The notes under the pieces were generated by a model. The model saw nothing but the letters and a program-made list of their open reading frames with translations, searched no databases and was not told the origin of the DNA. A stretch of DNA of 64,000 bases from Owenia fusiformis (Eukaryota > Annelida > Polychaeta > Sabellida > Oweniidae): contig CAIIXF020000009.1 in the NCBI GenBank assembly GCA_903813345.2, forward strand, positions 18,809,759 through 18,873,758. Reading direction: 5' to 3'. Below are positions 24,401 through 36,400 of the stretch, piece by piece (positions within the stretch are counted from its first letter, which is position 1; every line of letters begins with the position of its first letter). A program made the position numbers and the translations under genes.

Positions 24401-27400
24401 ACTTCTTCACAGCTGTTTTCATCCTCGAGGCAGGTGTGAAAGTGATCGCCTTGGGGGTATTACAGTATTTTAAAGACAGGTAAGGACATACACATATCGC
24501 CTTTTTTCAAAATACACTCCCTAACAAAATAGTTATTACAAATGATTAATAACACTGCACATGATTTTTGTTTGTAAATAACAGTAAATGTGTAACATAT
24601 GTTTATGTTATGATTTCTACGATTTGCTATCAATGTTCGATGAAATTATATGTAGAATAATTCCATATGGCGTATTGGAAATAACATTTTCTGTACAAAA
24701 TGCCTTAATAATTAATTTACCTTCAGTGTGGATTACATCAGTTAATTTTTCCATTACAAAAATGTGATTTAGCTTCCGTTTGCACTGAAGATTAAATTTA
24801 GGCCCCCGACATCCCTATACGTATATGACAGAAGTTGCTTTTAGCTATAATTGTTTATCATAAGTAAGCTTTAAATTTTGTTTCGCTACCAAACAGAGCG
24901 GGGTAAATTTGTAGTTTTTGCTTTATTGCTTTATTAGTACTTTATTATTATAGTAGAAGTCTGGTTCTTTGTAGTTTTATAACATCACTTACTGTCACTT
25001 TAAATACCCAGTCACTCAAATCTTGCCAATTAAAGACATACATATTTTGCAAACTACTGTTTACATCATATCATTAGGAAAATTAGCATGAATATCGGAG
25101 CTTTTCAGCACTTATTGCTCAATACTGTAGAGCTTCATGAGTTTTGTCATAGTTTAATTGTCAGCTAATAATTTCTTCATAGCTTTGCCTTGCATGATAT
25201 TCTGATAGTTGAAATCGAAAGTTAGATCGGTTCCATGGTAACGAGGGAACCAACAATGAAGGCGTTTGTTTCTAAAACGGTGTTAACTGGGGGTGTTAAT
25301 TCCTAGATTTTTACTATTCTTACAACTTTCGAATGTCTCAATATTTGTCTAGTTTTCATTGCATTTGTATTTTGTGAAAATGTAAGATACTTTCCACCGC
25401 ACAGCAATATGGGTTTGATACAATATGTATGTCACACTCCATCAAAAGCACAACCCAAAGTTTTTGAATAGCTAGAAGAATCCACAAAACGTGTTCAACT
25501 TGATATCTGTCATGAATTTCAGAATTTGGTCATTTGTATCATTGATTGTGTTTGTGAAAACATGGATGCTAGAACACGGATATCTCGAAAATATTGGCAC
25601 TATAATATGGATATTTTGAAAACATTGGCATTAGAATACAGATATCTTCAAAACATTGGCATGAGGATATGAATATCTTCAAAACATTGGCATTAGAATA
25701 TGGATATCTTCAAAACATTGGCACTATAATATGGATATCTTGAAAACATGGATTTTAGCCTTGTTGGGATATTTGTATTTTGAAAGTATAGGCATTAGAA
25801 TATTGATATATTGGCAATAAAAAAGGAAAATTAACTGAGTGTTATAAAGACTATGAAGAAGATATTTTAGTTGAGAAACTATGACTGTCAAAATATGTAT
25901 GTGGAGTTTCAATTACCGTTGAAATACAAGTTCTATATAACCTCGACTTTACAATTACTAATGTGCACGTCTACTATTCTGTTTGAGTTAAAAAAGATTT
26001 GTAACATAAGGTTTATAATTTCCTTTACAATTTATAGATATCTTTTGTTATTTCTTACCAAATTTTGAAATCACACTTTTTTGCTCCAAATACTTATTGC
26101 TGATTCTTAATTCAATAAGAAGTAAATACATCCTAAAAATGACACATATATAATATTTAATACATACAGTTGTAGTATTCATCAATGTATGAATATGTAG
26201 TTTCAGGTATACTTTTTTCTAAATTTTTTTAAACATGATTTTTATCATAAGTTCTTCAAACTACTCTAAATGTATAATAAATAATAATAATATTGATTTC
26301 AGATGTTATACTCTTTACGAGTTCTTTGTTATAGTAGGAACACATCTCAGACCAAATAAGTGTTTATATTTCTGCCAGATATATTTTAACAGACATGTAA
26401 TTGAGGTGTTTGTATAACGCAGGTGTTGACATCAGACAGGTGTTGGTTTATCTAGACATCCCCCTCCCCTTATCTAGACATCCCCTCCCCTTATCTAGAC
26501 ATCCCCCTCTCCTTATCTACTTCACCCACAGAGGTGTCCAGGAGAGGGATGGGGGTTGAAGCCAAACTAAAGCATGTCATCACCAGGGGCCTATACTAGC
26601 TATACTGTTATACATTTTGTCAATTTAGATCATGAGGTGTCATGATCTAAATTCATAATTCAGTGCACCAGATGCCACACTCAGTATGCTGTCTAATGCA
26701 GATGTCTATTTTATGTGTGTTTATCAGTTGATCTAAAAGTCTTACTTCTTACAGGTGGAACCAGCTAGATATGGGGATAGTTATTCTGTCCCTAGTGGGT
26801 ATTGTCCTGGAGGAGATGGACACGGATGTCATCCCAATCAACCCCACTATCATACGTGTGATGAGAGTCCTCAGGATTGCTCGTGGTTTGTATATTTCCC
26901 ACCATATGCCACCAAAATGTATTGTCAAATACATAATATACAGTACATCCCCAAAATGTCATTAGTATCAAGTACATGCAGTACACCTCCAAAATGTTAT
27001 TATTGCCAAGTACTACAACACATCTCCAAGAATATATACAGATACACATATAGTGTTTCTATGGTTTTGTAGTGAGGATTTCATGTATGGTATATTTACT
27101 TTATTCCTCAAACTTTACTTTAGTTCACTCTATATTTGATTTATAACATGACTGTCACTGCTTTAAGGCTATTGCTGGATATGAACTCTGCAGTTCACAA
27201 TTTTGATAATATTTGAAAATAAAAAGAATATTGAATGTGAGTAAGTCAATCTATATACTTATTTGTTAAATTGTAGATTCTATTATAGGTTCAATACATA
27301 TTGAATTCTAAAGTTACTTCTTCCAGTGCTAAAACTGCTGAAGATGGCGAAGGGCATCCGTGCACTATTTGACACTGTTATTCAGGGCTTGCCACAGATG

Positions 27401-30400
27401 GGAAATCTCGGACTACTTTTTCTGCTGCTATTCTTCATATTTGCAGCTTTGGGCGTTGAGTTATTCGGTCGTTTAGGTTTGTACTACTTTCTATGACACA
27501 CAACATACAAATTCACTCCTGTTTTTCATATTTTTATATTTTAGTCCTAAAATTACTGAAGATGGCACAGGGGATCCGATCCTTACTGGATACGGTTATC
27601 CAAGCTTTACCACAAGTCGGAAACTTAGGGCTGCTATTTTTCCTGCTATTCTACATATTCGCAGCCCTTGGGGTCGAACTTTTCGGCCACCTTGGTAAGA
27701 GTAAGATATGCTGAAGAGTACTTGACAGCTAGCATGGCCGGACCCCAATGCTAATACTGGCACTCCTAACTTCACAATTGAGTATTTGGGTCAAGTCAAT
27801 ACATCAAGTTCATTAAAAGACATAACTGAGTACAGGGGAGGGGGGGGGGGGGGTGAAATTCCTTTTTGCTTGCGACAACATTGTTTTTTGTATTCTAAGG
27901 ATCTATATAGATATTTATATCCAATATACTCCTTTCTTCAAATTGAGACAGCTCACTCTTGCATAAATCATCATTGAATTAGTTTAAACAAAATTAGATT
28001 ATTTGAAATTGTGAAGGTTCATGATATATTGAACTGACCCTTTACTTTATTGGAGCTAAGAATAACATGGAATGATGAAAGTGTCTTCAAAATGATTGTT
28101 TTGCTCAATTGTGGAATTACGAAAAGCTGTGTAGTTAAGGTAATTAAGGTGCTGGCCCTTTATTGGTTAGTAATCTGCCGTATCTACCTCATGATCATCC
28201 AATATTTGTTTTATTATGCACCTCATATTAAATAAGATGAAAAACATCTTGAACGAGAGTCTCTCCCAAAATAATGGAGCAAGAGCAAGAAGGCGCATGA
28301 GAATTTGTCAAACTCTGGTATACAATGTAAAATATTAGGCAGCTTATGACCAATAAAAATGAAGGATTTCTATGTGTTGCATAATATGAAACAATACAAA
28401 CTATGCAAAGAAAAATGCATTTTTTATTTGAAGGTTTTATACGTTTTAAATTCTGATGTCCAAATACTCCCCAAATCAAACACTTGTATGAATAATATAT
28501 CAGATTTTGAGGTTTCGAGATATTTAGTTGTTTCTGTATATTTAATTTTTGTGAAGTGTAGTACTAAGATACAGTATAAGTTTCCCATTGTGATGTTCAA
28601 AATAATTTTCTTTCTTTGGCTAAATAAGGACTAATTCCCTCATTTTTTCATGCCATATTTTTACATCAACGGAAGCTATATCTATTGTCTGTTTCCCACG
28701 CTATTAATTATTAGTTAGACTATGAATGTACATTGTATGGTATACATGTAGTTATACAAATATCTGCTTATTATCCTTGTTAAAAGAATTAAACACAAAC
28801 ATACATTAATAATTTAGTAACATGAAGGATGCTATACATATTAAAGAAATTAAATGATTACATGGGCACTAACTAGTTCAGACTTGACACATGTTGATAT
28901 TGCTGAGCAGTCTCCCATATTAGGGATCTACCTGTACAAAAGATTATCAAGATGTTTTTGAAATACCCATTCTTGTGTTTTACTTTTACTTTTTATTTCC
29001 AAAGTTATTACAGAACATCCGAGTAAATCATATGATTTTTGTACTTTTAGAGTGTTCTGAACAACATCCTTGCGAAGGCCTTGGTGTGCATGCTCACTTC
29101 CAGAACTTTGGGATGGCTTTCTTGACGCTATTCCGAGTGGCAACTGGAGACAACTGGAATGGAATTATGAAGGTATGTATGTCCAGGGACAATTGGAAGT
29201 AGATGAGATAACATGGGAGTGGAATACTAAGATGGTTTTATGCAAGCAACAACTGAATATATGATGATGATTCAACTTGTTTTTTTTGTCAATTTATTTT
29301 ATAGGGGCTTATATGAGTTTTATATTTGCCTTTTCAGTTAGCAAAGAGATACTGTCCAATTATTTACATTTATGTGAAAACAAAGTTATTTTTTTGTTGT
29401 AGTTTGACCTTCCCCCACCTCTCATCTAATAAAATTTTAGAATGTTGAATAATGTCTTTCACTTGAATATTTAAAATCAGCAATCTTTGCTAACGAAACC
29501 ACAATTTGCCAACTCCCTCTAAGGAAACTAACTAGCTATTCCACAGCTGTTGAGAAGTGTACACCATCCCTAAATCAGTTTAATTTTGCTTTTAGGATAC
29601 ACTGCGTGAAGATTGCGACAACTCTGAGAATTGTCAGAGGAATTGCTGTGTCAGTGCCATCATCGCCCCTGTTTTCTTTGTGGTGTTCGTCCTCATGGCA
29701 CAGTTTGTTCTCGTTAATGTCGTTGTTGCTGTTCTCATGAAACATCTTGAGGTGAGTGTCGGGATATGTTGCTATGATGTCATATTATGTGATGTCATAT
29801 GATGTAATGTCATGCTCTGTTTGATGGCATAGTGTTAAAATATTTGTTGGCTGCTCAATAGTATTTCTTTGAATACTGTCTGTTCAATGTTCTACTGATG
29901 TGATTAGAATGTACAAAAGCTTCTGCATTTTGATACTGTTCAATTATCTGGTTGGCCAAAAAGTCTGTGTGTGTCGTGTGTATCACAAAGACATGGCCAT
30001 GATGATAGTTGTAGCTTGAGATGTATGCAATGTTTAAAGCTAATGCTTACTCTAACCATGTACACTTTGCAAAATCAGCCATCTAGAGCTACTCCTAGTA
30101 GAACTTATTTCTCAAAATGATAACTTCTTTACACAATTACAATATTCCTAGAGTAATTAACCATGGATGTAGCCAGGCATGAGGTTTGAGAGGCAACTGC
30201 CTTCTCTAACACTTTGCAATATCAGCCTTTGCCTCCTTGTCAAAGTTTTACAGCAAAATATTAATTTTTTTCTTTTTCCAACAAAAACTGTGGAAATGAA
30301 ATTTTATAATAGTGTTCTTTCACTGTTAATTCAAATTTGCCTCACCAAAGTTGCCTCATCAAATTGATGTTTCCTCACCAAATTGTAGATCCTGGCTACA

Positions 30401-33400
30401 CCCTTGTTAACTGACACTTTTTCATATGTAATATAAAGATGTAAGATTCTTTAGGCTTGAGTGTAGCTTGCAGTGTAATATCTAACTGTGAAAAACCATC
30501 AGAATCACAAAGGTGTTCCTTATATTTCACCTTGGCAGAGACATAAAAAACATGTCTCTGACCTTGGTAAGGTGTTTTATTGAATTTTATTAATTCAGAA
30601 GTTGTCACTGATGGTTTCTCATTCTGTCCATTAGTGATATGTTAAGTCTCCAATGATGTGTGCTATTCTGTACTATCTAGTACTGTAGTGCATTTTATTC
30701 TATCTTTCTTTTTAAGTTAAGGGAGTGGCTTCAACTCACCCTTTATATATAGCTTCTGAATGTTCTTTTTAGCACACCATCGGTGGAATATAGTCGTCAT
30801 GATGACAGCGTGATTGTGATTGTCCCACTTTTTTGTCATCGCGATGTCAGGAAAACCGCTCATCAGATTTTCTCCAAACTAACACTAATGGTAGAGGATA
30901 TCAAGTTCTAGACCTGATTAACTTTTGGGCAGTCATCTTGTTTTCTGGTGCCCATTTTGAAGGTTTACAATAAATCTTGTCATCACGATTTTGGAAAACT
31001 GCTCATTTGATTTTCTCCAAATTCGCACAGATGATAGAGGATATCAAGTTCTCGACCTGAATAACTTTTAGGCAGCCATCTTGTTTTCTGGGGGCCATCT
31101 AGTCATCGACATTTTAGGAAAACCCTCATCAAATTTCTCCAAATTCGCACACATGATAGATGGATATCAAGTTATAAAGCTGATTAAATTTTAGGTGGTT
31201 ATCTTGCTTTCTGGCAGCCATTTTGAAGGTGTTTCGATGGTGTGATCTCATTCACTTCATGTGCCTTGTATGAAAAACTATAGGGTGCCACTAAAGCTTG
31301 AATTTGAGAAGTGAATTTGATTATATAGGTTTTTATGAAGCCACTTCCACATATCTATATCCCATCAAGCTATATTCCATAATTTTCACTCCATCCCATA
31401 ATTTCTGCACAATTCTGCCACCTATAGGATGGATGCAAAAAGTCTGAGGAAGATGATGAGTTTGAAGCGATGTTGAGGCGTGAGGTAGAACTGAACTGTA
31501 CTAAGCTATAACTAATCTTTGCATGTTGTTCTGAGACTAAAAAACTGGGGAAATTTTTTTCAATGTATCATGGCACATATCATCAATTTAATTGTTTTTC
31601 TGGATTTTATATCAACATAGTAATACAAATTAATTCATGAGTCATAGTTCTGTGATACATTTAAGAAATTCCCCCAACCTTATTGAGCTATGGGGAAAGC
31701 TACATTTGGATGGATGGATCCAGTGTTTTGTACATGGATATTCTGGTCATGTATTACTGCAGTATTATATCCCTGTTTGCTACTAGAGGCTTCTTTCCTG
31801 ATAGCTTTAAGGTTGATAATTGTTGTATCAGTGTATATTACATTCATCTTTTTATCAACATTAATATATTCATTTACATGTACATGTATACTCCCCATTA
31901 ATCCTCATTGTGATGGGGACATGTCCCTCTAATGTTGCCCCTTGTTTCTATAAACTCAGTATCAAGTATTGTTGGATGCAGTGCTCATACTGTATCAATC
32001 TTATACCATATCAGTCAAGTTTTTGTTTTCATTACCTTTTAAACCTTCCATGAGTCAATTTTCCTTAATGCAGGGCTTTGACTTCATCAACAAGTTCTGC
32101 CATTTCTTCAGGAGGAACTTGTGGATGGAGTCCAGATCCCTGCATTTGGAGAATGTCTTAGGAATACCTATATGTAAGTCATGTCCTTTTGGCCAGTTCA
32201 AAGGAGTTTATGACTTATATATTTTATGTCTTGATCTATTTTGAATGCTTTAATCTATGTCCTTCCAAATTCCAAATGACTCTAGTATTTTATTCATAAA
32301 GTGAGCTGCAATCATTTTAGTGAGTTGTGGCAAAGGGTTGGGCCAATGACAGTAGATGAAATTATTTTACATTCCACATTTACAACCCCTAATTTAAAGC
32401 CCATACATTAGCAGAACATACAATGAGGGATATGAATAAGAATATTTATTTACACAAGTAGAGTTATATAGGGAGTTATTGGAAAACAAGAATTGAATCC
32501 CAGTTACATTTTAGAGAGAAATTGAGTGGAAAAGGGATGATCCAAAGAACACAACATTGATAGTAACTCCACACAGCGTAAGGGACAATGTCAAGAAATC
32601 AATGTCAGGGAGGGGGTAAAGTCAGTTTATATTTAATTACCACATTTTTGTTTTATAAAGAAAGCAATCTTGATTTCAAAGCTAATTATATAATCATTTT
32701 AGGGGAAAAATGTAAGAAATCATATTTTTGGAAAACATTGAATATTGGCCAGGTCCCTAAGCCACATGTACATGTAGTTCCAGTATACTAGAATAGACTA
32801 CATATAAGAAGTTCACTCATATTATCTAGGTATATGCACCTCATTTTAGAAACTTGCTCCAACTCAGTTTTTATCCAAGGTAATAGTTGAAACTAAATCT
32901 TTTTGAAAATGATGTATTTTGGGAATAAGTAATAAAATTATCTTAAAGTCTCAGTGGCACAATGATATGTATAAAGGGAAATGCTCACGGAGATATTTCG
33001 AATTATTCTGACCATATTAGTACAAAAGATGGTCATCAGCTTCAATGAGTGATCGGGTTCTAAACATCATTTTTAAAAGAGTGCATTAGATAGAAAATTT
33101 ATATTTATATACATTCATGTACTTAAATTACTATTTATAATGCATTATCTATTTTATAATGCACTTTTAGGTTTAGTCTCCTGCACCTTGCCATTTAACA
33201 TAACCATCATGTACATTATGTAACCATATATGCCATATATATTTCAGATGGGCCAAATACATGTTAATTGACATATAAATATATTTTGTATTTTATTTCA
33301 TAATGGTATTCAATCCACTATATTTATCTCATATTCTATATCATATTGTTTTATATACTTTTGGATGCACATCTGATTAACCAAAAATACAGTTGATATA

Positions 33401-36400
33401 ATGACATACAAAAATTTCAAAAGAATTAATAATTGAAATAGTGTTTTTTGATATTTGCGTCAATTCAAGAAAGTTATAATATCAAATGATTACTTTTGCT
33501 AAATGTATGATTTTTTTGTTTGGGGTGTTTCATGGTTGCACCAAGTGATAGATTCTTTGTGGTGTTTCAGGAGTCTAACAAAGCGATGGATGATGATGAA
33601 AATATGGATCAAGAAATCCGTGATATGGAAGCTGAAAAAGAGAATGACGATGCTGATAGTTTAAAGAAAAAAGATGAAAACGAGGTATAGTCATTTTTCA
33701 AAGGAAATTTTGAACCATATTCTTGTTAAAATATTACTGTTAGATTTAGAGTAGGTGTGGCTGTCTAAAATTATCAAAATTGAAATAGTATAATTATTAA
33801 ATTACAGTCATGGATGTCACCATACTAACATGTTAAGATAATTTTTGCTCAGCCCATCTTGTAGAATTGTCATTTCTGAAGCACCAAAGACCATATTACA
33901 CTGCTACTAATGAACTTATCCACGATTAGAAGTTCTCCTAGCTGCACACCTTTTATCTCTAACTGTGCATGCCATTATATCATTCATTCGGCCATTTTGT
34001 TTGCAGGGAAAGCGCTATCTATTGAGCAGATTTGATGCAGAACAATTCCGACAGTATCTCCCAAAATCGATGTCATCTGACATTATAAACCCAAGCAATG
34101 GATCCATGCTTCCCCTGTCGAAAACTATGTTTTATTTAGCTCTTTATAGCGACTATATTACCCAGAAGGCCATTGAGATGACGGCAGCTGCAAATCGGCG
34201 TGACAAGGTTCATCACTTATACCCCATCTATTTTATTAGACACAGAGATTTATTGCAGTTCGTTTTGGTTGACAAACACCTCTATGTAGTTAGGATGCTT
34301 CAAGAAAAAATGATAATCAGCTTTGCATTATTTCACTTTCATTTATGCTAATATTTTTAAAAATATAAATTCATTTCCTTTTCATACACACTGATGATCC
34401 ACTCGATTATGCTGGTTACCGAAACAGTTTGTTTCGGTAACAAAATGTCGGAACATTGAAGGTACGATTTTTCTTTTTTCCTTATTTCACACGTTGAAGG
34501 CAGAATTTCCATGACATGTTTATCACTATAACGTGTATCAGTATCATATGTTTAAGAAAATGTACATACATTGTATTTGCGAACAAATAGTTTAGAAGAC
34601 AACGAATCGTTGATTTAATTCCTCACTTAAGTTACATAAATGGTTTTTCGAAAAACAGTTAATTAAGATCTGCACTTTTAACCCATACTGTTTATGTAAC
34701 TTAAGTGAGGAATTAAATCGACGATTCTGTTGTCTTCTGAGCTATTTTTTCGCAAACATGTACATTTTCTAAAACATATGATCCTGATACACGTTTGTGA
34801 GAAAAAATGTCGTGGGGATTCTGCCTACAACGCGTGAAATAAGGAAAAAAGAAAAATTGTACCTTCGACATTCCGACATTTTGTTACCGAAATGAACCAT
34901 TTCGAACTGTTTCGAACCGTTTCGGTAACCAGCGTAATCGAGCCGATCACCAGTGATACAATATGTATTTCTTATATTTACCTGAATCATTTCATTTTCT
35001 TGGAGTATCTTAACAAACATTACTGCTTAATTACCATAAACATATGAATGCAACTGTTATTTTTTTATTATGTCACGCTTTCAATGTGTTCTTTTCTATC
35101 AGATATTGCATTGATAGTAACCTATTTGTATATTATAGTTGCCATAGAAACCAAATAGTATGAATGTGTCACTGACATTGTCACCAAATATCGTAGACAA
35201 TTATTGTGATTATCATTTATTTTGAAACTCAGAACATGTCGTACACCAGATACATAGTGATTGGAGTTTACACAGGCATTGTAAAGATATTTCAGTCAAT
35301 AGCTAATCTGGTTGATTCATTTTGTCTAATGCCCTTTAAATGAGTGGTTAAATTTTGAAGTCATTAAGCCAATCAGATCCTATTGTTGCTGAAAAAAATA
35401 CTGTAAGAGGTAATTTTGCCGAATCTTTGCCTATTGCCTAATTTTTCCCAGTTCGTGAAAATTAAATGTGGGAAATATTATTTCCATAATGTTATACGAT
35501 TGGAGTTACTTGTCATAAGAAAAATTTAAATAAGAAATGATAAAATTTGACCATTCGGCAAATTAACCACTCGGATTAAGTACCCGGCACTTATACAGTA
35601 GTGGAGCAGTTTAGTTGAAATTGTATATGCATTATGCACCTACAGTATTTAGAAGCATATTACGCTTTCTTATATAATTTGACTTGTGAGTGGCCATTTT
35701 GAAAAATGATATTTCTGTGTCTTATTTTATGATTTTTGCTATAACTGAAAAGAGAGGGATTTTGGAAAAATGGCACCCATGGTTGTTGACTGGGATTTGC
35801 TATGCCTTGGCATTGTTGGTTTCTAGTTTATCCTATTTAGAGGGAAGTGTACCAACTAGCCAATGAAACAGGGTAATGATTTACCAAAGAAGTGTCTGTA
35901 TTTCTTTCCTTAGTTTACAAAATGTTCTGTGTTAATCTAATGTTAATAAGTAAGGGTCCTTCATCGAACTTTGACATATGGGGTTACTTTGTTATGGGGC
36001 TATTTCAACCATAGGGTATTTCGACATTGGCTTATGATTTCAATCTACACTCTCCGCCATGTTTGTTTTTTGAACATTTAAAACTAAATCAAAACCTCCT
36101 ATGGGCAAGATCTTAATTCAAGATGGCCGAGCCCTGAAATTTGAATTATCATCCATGGTCGAAATAACCACATGGTCAAAGCAGCCCCGGGACAAAGTAA
36201 CACCAAACATTTAAGTTCGATGAAGTCCCTACATAGTTTAATTTGCAGTCTACATGTAGCACGGAAGAACTCTCATTGCTTGATGTTTAGCATTTCTTAC
36301 TGAATGGAATATGTGCATATATGTACTGTACCATTGTGTCTATAATTAATGCACAATTTCCCTATTTGCTATATTTTTATTGGATGTTATTTTCATTTAC

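Larger units (their letters stand above)
24480..26754 (+). other. Cav3 intron between IVS2 and IVS3
   Basis: About 2.3 kb. It contains a 31-base tandem repeat (about 25575-25770) and a triplicated CTTATCTAGACATCCCC unit (about 26447-26520). The rest shows nothing recognisable. Confidence 0.75.
29752..33570 (+). other. Large Cav3 region after IVS6, holding alternative C-terminal exons
   Basis: About 3.8 kb from the IVS6 exon to the canonical tail exon. It contains a 125-140 base tandem repeat (about 30835-31240) and the candidate alternative exons 31428-31484 and 32074-32173. The rest is AT-rich and unrecognised. Confidence 0.7.

Noticed and set aside
28050-28634. Extra Cav3 exons after IVS5 suggested by hydrophobic frames
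   Set aside because: No matching splice phases and no similarity to turret or pore sequence. The 29051 exon follows the 27476/27694 ends perfectly.
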